Positions 10,943 through 22,300 of a DNA stretch of 64,000 bases are shown here, one piece after another (position 1 is the first letter of the stretch; every line of letters begins with the position of its first letter). The stretch spans positions 2,309,928 to 2,373,927 of the forward strand of contig ML679995.1 in assembly GCA_007922225.1 (NCBI GenBank), read 5' to 3'. Position numbers and translations under genes: made by a program. The notes beneath the pieces were generated by a model. It made no database searches, was not told the DNA's origin, and saw nothing but the letters and a program-made list of their open reading frames with translations. Origin of the DNA: Emydura subglobosa (lineage: Eukaryota > Chordata > Testudines > Chelidae).

Positions 10943-13900
10943 GTAAGATGGACAGCTCCTCCGCCCGGCTTCTGCTCTCCTGCCTCCCTGGGTCTTTTAG
11001 AATAAGGCTGAATGGTTCATGGGGGGTTAGCAAGTTTGATCTTCGCTTGCCTGCTGACTTTCCAGCGAAGGTATCAGACAGATCCACTGCCCGGGTACCT
11101 GAGCATCACAATCTTTGTCTCCAGCACACCCCGGGAGCTAGGAGAATGCTATTCTCCACTCTGCACAGAGGGAGAACTGTGCCCAAAGCCACACGGCAAG
11201 CAGGGAATCACGCCCAGCTCTCCTGAGTAGCAGGCCGGCTGCCCTACCCACTGGGCCATGCTTCCTCTCGCCTCGGCTCCGGTATTTCACTGCAGCATGC
11301 CGGCGTTCACTCGCTAGGCTAGGAGAAGGCGCCTCTTGGTGCCAGCCAGTCCCTCTCCCCCAGCGTGGGATTGCTCCCCGCACGCCAGGCTGCGTCCAGT
11401 TTATTGTGAGATATCTCCGGGTTGGGGACTTGAGACAATAGACCCGTTTGCCAACGACTCGCGTGCTAATTGCACGGGAAGGGATGGCACTGCCCCCTGG
11501 GTGCCCGGCGCAGTGAAATCCTGAGCAGTACCCTGTGTGCAGGGTCGCTTGTCTCTCTCCCCAGCAGAAGTTAGTCCAATAAGAGGCATTAACCGCACCC
11601 TTCCTGGGACCTTGTATTCTCATAGACTCAAAAACCCTAAGGCCAGAAGGGACCGTCGTGATCATCCAGTCTGGCCCCCCCCCCGCACATCACAGGCCAC
11701 AGAGGCTCCCCCCACTCAACTCCAGTAACAGACCCAGAGCCTCCGGCTGCGTCACTGACGTCCCCACATCATGATTGAAAGCTGTCAAGTTACAGAGAAT
11801 CCGCCATTCACTCTAGCTCAGACCAGCCAGTGAGCCATGCCCCACGCTGAGAAGACGGTGAAAACCCCCCAGGGTCTCTGCCAATCTGCCTTGGGGGAAA
11901 ATTCCTCCCTGACCCCAGATATGGTGATCAGCTAGCCCCCGGGCATGGAGCTGAGTCCACGAGCCAGGGAGCTGGGAAGGAATTCCCTGCGGTAACTCAG
12001 AGCCCTCCCCATCGGGCGTCCCATCTCCGGCCGTTGGAGACGTTTGCTAATAGCATGCTGCTGGGTCTGGTACCAGGAGGCTAAGGGCACATAAAGGACA
12101 GGCAGGGACTCAGTACAACTCACGCTGCATTTACGCTCAGCAGTGACCTCCCTGGGGCTACATAAGGGGGGCTGCGAGAGGCATTAAGGGACGATAAAGC
12201 TCCGCGAGGGGCTGTGCGAGGGGATGTGCAGCAGGAGGGCTAGAATGGAATCGAGGCGTCTCTGCACAGCAGAGTGCGGGGCAGCCCCTGGGCGCGGCCC
12301 ATCTCTCAGCCGTGCAGACGGCCTCTCGGACCCCGGGCTGGAATGAGTGTACAGCTTCACAGCGGGAAACGCTGGGCCTCTTCTTTCCAGGTTAGCCTGG
12401 CACGGCGTGAGCAAAGAGCGGACGTCAGCCTCGGTGGCTAGGACAAAGGGCCAAGGAGCAGGACTCCGGGGTGCAGATTCTGCACCCTAGTAAGGAGTAC
12501 CTGTGGTGGGGGAGGGGAGGCAGGTTCCAATCCTGGCTCCGGCACAGACTTGCTGTGAGAATCAGGGCAAGTCACATGGCTGCTCGGTGCCTCAGTTTCC
12601 CCTCTATAAAATGGCTGCAGTGGGTAATACACCAAGCCACTTGCCGGAGATTCAATTTGTTAACATTTGAAAAGTGCTTTGGGATCCTTCAGCAGAGCGG
12701 GGAGCCGTTAGCCCTGTGCCTCTCTTGTGCCCTGGCCTCACCCAGGGCAGCCTGTCCACAACAGAGAGGTGCGCAAGCTGCAGCTGGCAGAGCAGTGTAG
12801 GGCTGGGCAGTGCTACGTGGCTCTAGCTCCCAGGGGCACACTGGGAGAGTGCCTTGAGACGTCCCCAGGCTGACCTGCAATCACTGGCTAGCTCTCCAGG
12901 GGTCGCGAGCAAGGTGCTGCATCCAATGCACTCAGCTGGGAGCCAGGAGAGCTGGGGTCGCTTCCCGGTTCTCCCACAGGCTGTGCTCATGGCCTGGGAA
13001 AGACGATCGCTAGGCTTGTGCCTTGACTCCCCGTCTCACCAGGGGTGCCAGCCCTCGTGCCCTGCAGCTCCCAGGGGCTCAGCTCATCCAGGATTCTCCA
13101 GGGCTGGGGATGCCCCAGAGGGAGGGGCAGAGAGCTCCCGTTAGCAGCCAGATCGATTGCGCTGTGGGGTTTCCCAGAGCCCAGGGGGGAGAGCGGGAGG
13201 AGGCCCATGGCTGGTGGCGGTCAGATCCAGACGGGAGGGACCAGCCCCGACGGACCAGGACAGACTAGCGGGGCTTCTCCATCTCTGCTGTCGATGGCTC
13301 CACAAGAAGGGTCCCTGTCTGCCCAGCGAAGAGACAGCTGCACGATGGTGCGCTCCAGCCGGCACCCAGCGGCCCCTGCTTTCTGCCCCAGCGCCCGCGT
13401 CCCACCCTCTCCCACTAGAATCCCCTCTGCCCAGCGAGCCCCAGGTGACAGCGCTCCTGTTGCTCTCCTCTGCCAGTGTCCAGCACCAACGACGCCCTGG
13501 ACTGCTGTCTGAGGACCAGCCCGATGCACATCCCCCGCAAAATCGTGCAGGACTACGAGGTGCAGCTGATACAGGACGGCTGTCCCATCCACGCCGTGGT
13601 GTGAGTACCGCTGCGCTGGCTCCGGGACGCTGCTGGGGAGTCTGGCTGGTTTGGGACGGGGGACGAAGGATGGGAGATGGGCATGGGAGAGAAGGCAGGA
13701 GGCTGGAGACCAGATGCCACGGGGATGGCTTCCGAGTAGACCAGAACCTCACCAAGCCGGCATGTGCTGCCTCTGAGAACCCAGGGACCTTTCTGAGGCT
13801 CATTCTTCAGCCCCGTGGCTCCACCCCGCACAGCTCCTGTGTCCCAGCTGACCAGGGTGAGGACCACACAGAGATCTCCGTCCTCTGTCTGCTGCGGGCC

Positions 13901-16900
13901 GCCGCTCCCCACTCAGATTTCCACTCCCACAAAGCTCCCCCCACGCCGCAGTAACAGGAGCATTGCCAAGGGGAGCAGCTGAGCCGAAGTGAGGGTCTCC
14001 GGCTCCTTGCTCTGACCTCCACCCCCTGGCCACGCACCCAGCTGCATTAGAAGGGAAGGGGGCAGGAAGTGGCCCTGGAGCTCAGCGTCTGGCCTGTCCG
14101 TGGAGTGAGGGACAGTCCAGCCAGTGACTAGCACAGTGTCTCCCCTTGGGCAGCCCCTCCACTCCAGGCACCGCACAGCGTTAACAAGCAAAACCTCCTG
14201 GCAGCCTCGTCAGCCTACAGTCAGGGAAACCGAGGCCCAGGCGGTGAGGTGCCCAAGGTCATCCAGCGATGCTGTGGCGAGGGAAGGCACGTCTCCTGGC
14301 CGGCAGGCCTTGGCTTTAAGCACAGACCATGCTCGCTGTCCAGGGCTGGGTGACTCCCTGGCAGAGGACCCGCTGGGCTCTTCGCAGGCTGGCAGACAGA
14401 TGCTGGCACTTGCCAGGAAGGAACTTTGGCCCGTCCCTACGCCAGGCCAAAGCAGGGCCCGGGCTTGCTGCTGCTGCACACATACAGAAGTGGCCAGGAG
14501 GCTGAGGGCCACACTCAGTGGGGAATCAATGCCGGTGCCGTGCAATTCACATCAGCCTGGCCTCCCGCCCATTGCTCACCGAGGTGTGACTCCCACGCTC
14601 CTTGACACCATCTCTCCGCCGGGCACCATGCCGTCGCGCTCAGCCCAGCCTGCAACATTGCTGCTGGGAGGCTGTGTGTGTGTGTGTGTGTGTCTGTCTG
14701 TGTGTGGGTGGGTGGGGTGTTGGATCGCTTTGCAGCAGCCTTCTTTGACACTCAGCCAGGGTGATTGGGCAACAGAACGGCAGGTGAAATCCAGTGTTGA
14801 CAAATGCAAAGTAACACACACGGGAAACAGAATCCCAACTCTACATCCGAACTGCCGGAATGTAAATTAGCGGTTACCACTCAAGAAAGAGATCTTGGGG
14901 TCAGTGGGGGGAGTTCTCTGAAAACATCTGCTCAAAGTGCCGTGGCAGCCAAAAAAGCTAACGGGATGTTGGGAATCATCAGGAAAGGGACAGATAACAA
15001 AACAGAAAATATCATGTTGCCTCTGTATAAATCCATGTACGCCCACATCTGGAGTACTGCCTGCAGATCTGGCTGCCCCATCGCAACAAAGAGATATTGG
15101 AATTGGAAAAGCTACAGAGAAGGATGACTAAGATGGTTAGGGGGATGGAACAGCTTCCATATGAGAGGAGATTAATAAGACTGGGACTTTTCAGTTTGCA
15201 AAAGAGATGACTAAGGGGGGACATGATAGAGATCTATAAAATCATGACTGGTGTGGAGAAAGTGAATAAGGAAGTGCTGTTTACTCCTTCTCAGAACACA
15301 AAAACTAGGGGTCACCAAGTGAAATTAACAGGCAGCAGGTTTAAAAAGGAACAAAAGGAAGTATTTCTCCACACAACACACAGGCAACCTGTGGAACTCC
15401 TTGCCAGAGGATGTTGTGAAGGCTGAGACTATAACGGGGTTCAAGAAAGAACTAGATAAGTTCCTGGAGGACAGGTCCATCAATGGCTATTAGTCGGGAT
15501 AGGCAGGGATTGCTGTTTGCCTGAGGCTGGGAGTGGCTGACGGGATGGATCACGTGATGATCACCTGTTCTGTTCGTTCTCTGTTAAGCACCTGGCATTG
15601 GCTGCCGTCGGCAGACAGGATACGTGCCTAGATGGGCTGTTGGTCTGACCCCGTGTGTCTCCTCTTACGTTCTTATGCCTCACTCTGCTGTGCAGACAGC
15701 CGGGAGCACAGTCCTCTGCTGTGTGTGACCTGGGCAGCTTTCCCCTTGTGTCCATCCATCAGAGCCACAAGAGGGTCGGGAAACGCCCGCCACACCCAGG
15801 TGTCTTCCTGCCCTAGGCCTGAGCCACGGTCGCTCTGTGGCTGGGGAGAGCTCGGTTTCCTGGTGCCTAAACTCTGCACCTGCTGCTCAGCGTGTCTCCC
15901 TCGAGACAAGAGCTAAACGCGAGGGGTCAGGACCCGCCTGGGGAGACCTTAGTGACTCCCACAGTGAAGGGCCCAGGCTGCATTTCAGCTCCTCTTATGC
16001 TGCCGCTGCCGCTTTCCAGCCCCGGCGGCCCTGGATGGCTGGCTGGAGTGAGCCGAAGGCAGCCTCGCACGGCTGGAATTCTTGCTTTGGGCAAATTCTC
16101 AGGCTGAAATGGGGCAGGGCCCTCACGAGAACAGGATGTGCCCCAGCAGGCAGCCCCTCCGCTCAGCCAGGCCAAGCATATCTCAATGACAGCCTACGGG
16201 CTGCCACCACTGCGGCTTCTAAGCTCCCCGCAGAGCCCGGGCAGCTCTGCCCCAGCCGGCCGTGGCAGCAGTGGCACAGCAGCCTTTGGCGCTCTTGCTG
16301 CTGGAGCCAATTCGTCACTGACCCTGGGTGACCCTGGGCAAGTCACTGGGGTTTTTGGTGCCTCAGCTTCCCCCCTGTGCAATGAGGATAACAGCCCTGC
16401 CTGGCCCCGCAGGGCCTGTCAGAATAAATGCATTAAAGATGGCCATTAACGGGGGCGGGCAGGCCCCGCTCATGGTATGCAGCAGTGCCAGTGCGGACGG
16501 CCCTGCAGGCTGTAGCACCTGGACTAAAGGAGTTCCACCGGGTGGAGGAGTGCGGAGCGTGGCAGGGAGAGGGGGGGGGCGCTCTCTCCCTCGTTTGGAT
16601 GTATCAGAAGGGCCCCGATCGTCCTGTTCATCTGTCCCCCTCCACTGTTCCCTTGTTGTGCGTTAGGTTTATCACCGTGAGGGGCAAGCGGCTCTGCGCC
16701 CCTCCCTACGCCCACTGGGTGCAGCGTCTGATAGCGAAGGTGGATAACATGTACAAAAGCAAGGTAAGGCTTCCCACTTCACCCGGGGCACGGCTAGACC
16801 TCTGTGCAAAGCCCCCGGGCATTGAGCGAGCAGCAGAGGCACCAGCTAGCCAGGTCTGGGCAGACACTGGTGAAGCTTTGCCCTCCCCATGCTGGATACA

Positions 16901-18591
16901 GGATCCCCACTGTGGGGCCCATCTCCTCCCTGCAGGGCGGTGGGGAACGGTGAGGGCAGACCCGCGGGAAGGCACGCAGAGCTGCCGGGATAATGGGGAA
17001 GGGCTGTGCCCGTACCAGACGCAGCTCTCCACTCCTTATGGCCCTGGCGCCAGCCGGACCGGTCAGTCTTTTGAGGATCCTTCCGGCGTAGCCTGGGGAA
17101 ACTCTAAAGTCACCTGTGCCCCCGACAGGAGGGTCCCCCTCCCTCTTCTGCTCCTGGCCCCGGTCCTAGCACCGAGCCGAGGGGCACAGCAGGACCTCAG
17201 TGGAATGGGAGCAAATGCACCGTGCTCTTGTAGCGGGCCGGCAAAACAGCCCCCCTCCGGCGATGAGGGTTAGCCCAACGCCGGGCGTCTCTGCTGTGCT
17301 GCTGCAGGAGCTGGGCTCTGAGCCTGCCCCTGACACACGCGGGGAGGTAGCGCTGCTGTCCGAAGCAGAGCCCAGCCTGGCAGCAGCTGCTTGCTGGGGA
17401 GGTGATGGGGGGTCCCGGGCAACAGTTGTGCCGTTTCCTTCTCTGCGCTGGCTGGAGCAGCTGGCGACCGTGAAAACCTGGCTTAGGGCAGACGCCCCAC
17501 AGCGGGGTGTGTCCTTTGCTTGGATTCACCAGCCCCAGAACAAACACGAGCTCCTGAATCACGGTACCTGTCTGACCGCGGAGTCACAGACAGTCAGTCC
17601 CCTTAGACTGTCCAGCCTGGCTTGCTGGACATAGCGATAAATGGGCGCGTTCCGCAGATCAATTTGTACCTCAAACCACACACCAGAGATAACGCCTGTA
17701 GTAACGCCAGCCCTGCAATCAGCAACTGAAGGTTTATTACTAGGAAAAAGAAACAAGAGAAAAACCAAGGAGAGTTCTGCAGCACTTTAAAGACTAACAT
17801 TTAATTTCTGAAATTGCGTGAAAGCTCACGCCTGCAGAAATTCAGTGTGTTAGTCTTTAAAGTGTTACCGACTCTCGTTGGTTTTGCTGTGTACAGATTA
17901 ACACGGCGACCCCTCTGGAACAAGAGAGTTTAGTTCCAGGTCAAAGCAACCAACCTCTGTCCACAGATGAGTTACCGTCTATGCTTCCTAAACACGATAG
18001 AGTGTAGTAATCTCTCAGTTTAAAATGTCTTTCAGGGCAGACCCAGGAGTAACCCCCTGGGGATCTCCGCCTCAGAGTCTCTGGCCCTCTGAGAGTTCAA
18101 ACAGCAGACACGAAAAATGTTCTTGTGACCCTGTTTTGTCTTTTACATGTAGCCTTCAGTCCACGAGGAGCTCCCTTGTATGTAACATCTCCAAGGTGTG
18201 AGAGGCCCATTCACCAATCTTTTGTTCCTTAATGGCCCTTTTAATCTTGATCGGCCTCCTGGCGGATGATTCCCGTGCCTGGGTTCACAAGTTCCAAGCA
18301 AACATTTTCCAAGTTGTAAAGCAACACTTACGTGTTTCCTTATCGCAGGGAACACAAACATGACCAGTGAGATTAAGGCAGGCAACAACTTACAAGCGCT
18401 TCATGGCGGTCTAAACACCAAGTACATTCTTCGCAGACAAATGAGCAAAACAAACATACCTGGTTTGGTTTCCCGCTGTGAGTTTGTCAGTGCTCAGCTG
18501 ACACCTGCAGCCTTGGCAAGAGCTGGCACCTGGTTTACCAGCGTCACCGTTTCCTTCTCTAATTCCCTAGGTCAATCTCTGGAGGAAGTAG
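10876..18591 (+). CDS. CCL19: CC chemokine, CCL19 orthologue (four coding exons, complete)
   Basis: The coding sequence joins 10876-10942, 13477-13600, 16667-16763 and 18571-18591 into a 102-residue precursor. Seen directly: a hydrophobic leader (residues 1-22, core [15 protein letters not shown]), then [10 protein letters not shown] with the adjacent cysteines at 32-33, and single cysteines at 58 (QDGC) and 74 (LCAPP), the four-cysteine CC chemokine pattern. The NDA-x-DCC start, DGC-x3-AVVF and LCAPP-x3-WVQR blocks match CCL19 rather than CCL21, which has a longer tail. Known of the family: CCL19 is a secreted ligand of CCR7 that guides dendritic cells and naive T cells in lymphoid tissue, and its mammalian gene also has four exons. 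Splice sites are all GT/AG, with phases 1, 2 and 0. The first ATG is used because it opens the leader; a second in-frame ATG lies at residue 7. The C-terminal tail is short and less basic than in mammals. No frameshift or stop is seen. Confidence 0.93.
11125..11265 (-). repeat. MIR-like SINE in CCL19 intron 1
   Basis: CAGAGGGAGAACTGTGCCCAAAGCCACACGGCAAGCAGGGAATCACGCCCAGCTCTCCTGAGTAGC...CCACTGGGCCATGC is the reversed MIR core with its tRNA-related end. Confidence 0.55.
11617..11885 (-). mobile_element. CR1 3'-end fragment in CCL19 intron 1
   Basis: The fragment opens with TCTCATAGACTCAAAAACCCTAAGGCCAGAAGGGACCGTCGTGATCATCCAGTCTGG and continues through a diverged section (CATGATTGAAAGCTGTCAAGTTACAGAG). 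It belongs to the same subfamily as the 8.9-kb fragment and is inserted antisense to the gene. Confidence 0.7.
12515..12690 (+). repeat. MIR-like SINE in CCL19 intron 1
   Basis: CAGGTTCCAATCCTGGCTCCGGCACAGACTTGC...GGGCAAGTCACATGGCTGCTCGGTGCCTCAGTTTCCCC...AAAATGG...AAAAGTGCTTTGGGATCC follows the MIR consensus order, including the core. Confidence 0.7.
13477..13600 (+). CDS. CCL19: CCL19 coding exon 2 (N-loop, CC motif, first beta strand)
   Basis: The acceptor is CTCTCCTCTGCCAG| after a pyrimidine tract, and the donor is GGT|GTGAGT. The exon completes codon 23 and encodes residues 24-63 plus two bases of codon 64. It holds the DCC pair, the [14 protein letters not shown] segment that corresponds to the N-loop and first beta strand, and the third cysteine in QDGC. 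A longer open frame in another phase (13157-13954) overlaps this exon and is a chance frame. Confidence 0.93.
14215..14320 (-). repeat. MIR-like SINE fragment in CCL19 intron 2
   Basis: CAGTCAGGGAAACCGAGGCCCAGGCGGTGAGGTGCCCAAGGTCATCCAGCGATGC is the reversed MIR core. Confidence 0.6.
14672..14722. repeat. (TG)n microsatellite, imperfect
   Basis: GTGTGTGTGTGTGTGTGTGTCTGTCTGTGTGTGGGTGGGTGGGG within CCL19 intron 2. Confidence 0.9.
14770..15680 (+). mobile_element. CR1-clade LINE, 3' part, in CCL19 intron 2
   Basis: The copy starts near TGACAAATGCAAAGTAACACACACGGGAAAC and ends in TGTTGGTCTGACCCCGTGTGTCTCCTCTTACGTTCTTATG. It is the same subfamily as the copy at 5.4-7.7 kb. The peptide remnant (14804-15127) shows the [15 protein letters not shown] block of the reverse transcriptase thumb region. 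It is sense to the chemokine gene and truncated, so not mobile. Confidence 0.82.
16315..16440 (+). repeat. MIR-like SINE in CCL19 intron 2
   Basis: CACTGACCCTGGGTGACCCTGGGCAAGTCACTGG...GCCTCAGCTTCCCCCCTGTGCAATGAGGATAACAGC...AATAAATGC, in MIR consensus order. Confidence 0.68.
16667..16763 (+). CDS. CCL19: CCL19 coding exon 3 (beta strands and C-terminal helix)
   Basis: The acceptor is TTGTGCGTTAG| and the donor is AGCAAG|GTAAGG. The exon begins with the last base of codon 64 and encodes residues 65-96. It holds [13 protein letters not shown], which carries the fourth cysteine, then [16 protein letters not shown], the amphipathic C-terminal helix typical of chemokines. It ends in phase 0, so the remaining codons must come from a small downstream exon. 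Confidence 0.92.
17535..18480 (-). mobile_element. LTR-like retroelement fragment in CCL19 intron 3
   Basis: Segments such as the GGAGTCACAGACAGTC...CCTTAGACTGTCCAG block, GATAAATGG, GGTTTATTA followed by an A-rich run, and GACCCAGGAGTAACCCCCTGGGGATCTCC recur in the same order in the LTR-like block at 54.83-55.76 kb. TTTATTA on the + strand would be a TAATAAA poly(A) signal on the minus strand, so the element probably points against the gene. No coding remnant is visible, which suggests a solo LTR. Exact ends were not determined. It is split by the small insertion at 17761-17918. Confidence 0.5.
17752..17927 (+). mobile_element. Palindromic Penelope-like short insertion with 9-bp target duplication
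   Basis: AACAAGAGA occurs at 17752-17760 and again at 17919-17927, bracketing a 158-bp insert (17761-17918) that interrupts the LTR-like repeat. The insert has inverted arms: 17761-17799 (beginning AAAACCAAGGAGAGT) is an imperfect reverse complement of 17848-17885 (ending GACTCTCGTTGGTTTT). The outer part ends in ACAGATTAACACGGCGACCCCTCTGG. This tail and the TTAGTCTTTAAAGTG block resemble a very common reptilian repeat that I associate with Penelope-like elements, whose terminal units often appear inverted. The family assignment is inference; the direct repeats and inverted arms are seen. Confidence 0.6.
18571..18591 (+). CDS. CCL19: CCL19 coding exon 4 (six codons plus stop)
   Basis: A pyrimidine-rich acceptor (TTTCCTTCTCTAATTCCCTAG|) is followed by six sense codons (VNLWRK) and TAG. 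Phase 0 matches the end of exon 3. The tiny last coding exon fits the four-exon layout known for CCL19 and CCL21 in mammals. The call rests on splice-site quality, phase and gene architecture, since six residues carry little homology signal. If exon 4 were skipped, the exon 3 frame would run into intron sequence. Confidence 0.78.
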   Translation, partial: VNLWRK

Positions 18592-19381
18592 ACACGGAGG
18601 AGCCTGCGGCTGGCTCGCTGCCTGGCGATGGGGAAGGGGGTGAGAAGTGAGCGTGACACCGGCGAAGTCTGCATCCCCCTTTCAGCGTGCCCGGCTGCAG
18701 GGCGAGCCGCTTACGGCTCCTTTGTGACTGACTCCGGCACCACCTTGCCCTACCCCCTGGAGATCGCCGCTTCCTGCTCTCTGCTCTCTGCTCTGCACTG
18801 GGGAGTCTTCCTGGGCTTCTGTGATTTGTAAAGCTGAGGCCGGCTTGGCTGGGGACGAGGATGGGGGACTGCCCAAGGCCTACCAGTTCCTGTAGGTAAC
18901 CGGTTCCAGACAGAAGCGCTCTCACCGTCAGCTGGGCAGCTCCTGTGTGGTCCCAGGCGGCACCCCCCGGGAATTACCGAGGATTCTGCCTCCGGGCCTG
19001 AGACTGCTCGTTGGTTAAACGCAGCCATGGCAGGGAGTGACTGAATCCTTTGGTCCTCCCAGCAGGGCAGGGTAAGGAAGGGCACAGTCGCTCGGGGAGG
19101 GGGCTATGTGCTGCCTGCACTGTCCCTGTCCTGGGGATGACCAAAGGCCTCCGGTCTCCTGGCTTGCCAATCCAGCCCCTTTCCCCAGCCCCACATTCCT
19201 GGCAAGCCCCTCTGCTCTCAGCAGCTGTCTTCCTGTGTCAGAATGGGGGGGAAGGCTGGTTTTCACTTTGCCAATACACACACACACCTGCCGGCCTGCC
19301 CTGCCCTGCGCTGCCTGCCCTGGGCAACGTCCTGCCTGGCGCGTGGGGGAGGGCAGGGGGAGCGGGCAGAGAGGGAAGTGC

Positions 19382-19387
19382 AATAAA
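19382..19387 (+). terminator. Candidate CCL19 polyadenylation signal (AATAAA)
   Basis: This is the first canonical AATAAA downstream of the stop codon, about 790 nt past it, giving a 3' UTR longer than is usual for a small chemokine. A second A-rich AATAAA-containing stretch lies near 20275. No closer ATTAAA was seen. Confidence 0.4.
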
Positions 19388-19389
19388 CT

Positions 19390-22300
19390 AGCAGCTTTTG
19401 CGGTGGGGACACATACCTGCCACCTGATCCCAGCAGCAGCATCCTGCGCCCGCCGTGACGAGGGACGAGCTGCCTGGGTTCTCAGTGACGCACCCTGGGT
19501 AATTCCTGCCCACGTTCAGGCCGGGTAAAGGGGCTCTGGCGTGAAGGAGGATCGGGTCCATGCCATCGAGCCTGTGATCCTGAGAACGGTTCAGTAACCG
19601 GCAGCCAGGGCAAAGCCAAGGGAGCCACTGAGAGAGGAAAGCCCAGGAGGGCGTTTTGTCTGAGCCGCTTTTGGATGGCGAGCGCGTTGCAGTGAATGCA
19701 TGTCACAGCTGGACGCTGGCGACGGATTGGGCCTGCGTGGGTGGGGTTCAGGTCTGCTCCTTTGAAACCACCAGGGCTTTTCCTTCCCTGAGCTGGTTAG
19801 AGCGGACGTGACAACGCCGGGGCAGCCAGAATGGGGAGAGGAGACAGAAAGCAGGGAAAGGCCAGGCGAGAAGCTTGTCGTTCCATGGGGTGCGGCCTGG
19901 CTCCGGGTTTTCATGCAGAACGAACACACAAAGACCCTGGGAATTGCGGCCAGGCCATGGAGCTGGGGTCAGCAGCAGAGGGCGCGGTGGGCAGCAGGCG
20001 TGGACAGCGGCGCTACGCGGTGTGCAGATCAGGGAGTGAAACCTTGAGTGGGATGAACGACAAGTGGCCCGATGGCCAGGCTGGGCAGTCCCTGGCTACT
20101 CCGCTGCTTTTCTGAATCTGAATCAGCCTGCCCTTTGCCTGGGTCTAGACGGGAGGGAAAAGTGGGTGCAGTGTGTAATTGCCACTGTGCTGTTATGAAT
20201 TGCAGGGGAATTTGCTCTCTCTCTCTCTTTCTCTCTTGCCCTTTTTTTTGCTGAGCTCAAAATGATTCTTTTAAAATAAAAAGAAACAAAAATGGACAAA
20301 TGTGCCAGCTTGTGTCTGATGGTCAAACCCGGCTGGGGGGATTTAAAGCCAAGGGGGAGGGGAGCTTTGTGGTCAGGACAGTCCCTGCTTATGGAAGGGA
20401 CAGCGTAAAGCCTCAGGATCCAGTTCTCTTGGGATGACACAACTCCCATTTGACCTGGGCACCTCGCTGTCCGTCGTGCCCTTGGGAATCTCCCTCGTCC
20501 CCCAAGAGCTCCCTCTAACGCTCCCAACAGCGCTGCTGGGAGGAGGACAACATGCAGGGGCTCTGTATCGCCTGCTGGTGTTTGCCACACAGGGCTGTAC
20601 TGCAGAGGAGAGATGGGCAAAAGGCAAGCCATGGAGTTGTTGCATCGTGAGGCCCTCAGCGTCCCATTCCCGCAGTCACAGCACCCTCTCAGCGCCAGCT
20701 TTTGCCAGCAGCTGCCCCACAGGGGTATCTAAGTCACCTCTCTCCTCTTTGGAATCAGGCAGCTCTGGGCTCTGAGGCCCCGGTGCAACAAGACACCAAA
20801 GTACGTGTGTAACTTTAAATGCCGAGCCAAATTCTATCAGCCAGGCGTCCACTCCCTAGGCCAGACAGATCACTCCAGGCTCGGCAGGCGTCCCAGCGAC
20901 GATATAATGATACCTGGGAGCTCTCAGAGACCTTGCGGGATCATTATCCTCACCCTAAAATGGGGAAACTGAGGCACAAAGCGACATGCCAGGAACAGAG
21001 CCCGAGTCTTCTGATTCCCCTGGACTTTTCACTGCAAGCCCAACACAGAGCTGTAGGGCTGTCGGGTAGATGGTGCCGCCTGCCCGCTCGTTACAGCTGG
21101 TGCCTGGCATCACACAGCTCAGACCCCCGGTTGTCAGCCTGTGCCTGGTGCCGGAGGCAGGCTGGGTCCCTACAGTGTATTCTAATCACAGCCATCTGTG
21201 GAACATGTGCAGCTCCCCGTGTCCTAACCCATGTTCAGCAGTAGAGCAGTTCCCCAGAGAGGGGAGAATTTTTGAGCACCGACGGCGTGATCAGTTTTAA
21301 TGCACACAGGCGCCCCGCAGCCTCTGCCCCATGGACCTTAGAAACTGAGGGGCAGGCAGTAAGAGGCAGGCGAAGAGTGGCCATAAAAATGCCCAGCGGG
21401 ATGCGGGGCGGCTCCGAGCGGGTGTGGGTCCGAGGCATGTCCAATCCGCGCAGCAGTGGCGTACCGGGGGTCTCCAGATCCCCGGGGCCAGGGCTTGCAT
21501 TTGCGCCGCCTCCCCGCCTCATGTGCACCCCCCCCCAATGCAGGGCCGGAGGGGTCCCTGGCTCCCACCAGATGGCGTCGCCCCCCCCCCCAGCTGTCCC
21601 GGGGAGGTGGGGGGGGTCTGTACCGGAGAGGGGGGGGACGTGTCGCTTTCCTCCTCCTGCACCCCTGGGACTTTCTGGTGCTCATGGAGGTGGCTCCCCT
21701 GGCTCTAGCTGGGCTCCGCCGCCACCCTCTGCCCCGCACTTACCCACTTCTCCCTTCCAGCTCTCCCTCCCTGGTGGGGGGGCCTCACCCGCCACCAGGA
21801 AGTAGCAGGGGGGAGGGGGAATTCCTCCTCGTGGTCACCCACATCTCCCCACCCCCTGCCTGCCCCTGAGCGCCGTTCAGCCGCCCCTCAGGGCCTCCCG
21901 TGCCCCCCATCCCCTGCATGTCATGAAAGGCCTGGTCAGTGCGTCCTCCACACCCTGCCAGGCCAGCGCCCAGGGGCCTGGCCCTGTCTCCTCCGCCTCC
22001 CCCCTCCCCGGTCAGTACGTCATAGCCTCGCAGAAGAAGTTATTTCCAGCGGGTGTACGAATGGAGGGTGGGATAAACATCTCCCCAGTGGAGAAATGCA
22101 CAGGGGGACTCGAAAAACCCCATTGCCACGTGGCTGGGGAGAGGAAATTGGGCATTCAGCACAGCAACGTTTTCCACAGAACGTGGCTGCTTGCCACAAA
22201 AAAATGGACTTCTCATCAGAAAACTTTAAACCCCAAAACAAGAACATTTCTGGCCGAAAGCTGAAACCGTTTTGGTTTCCAGCAGATTTGGGGTGAAAAT

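Noticed and set aside
13157..13954. 265-codon + frame over CCL19 exon 2
   Set aside because: It is a different phase from the chemokine exon and runs through both splice sites; the exon 2 frame has the real homology.
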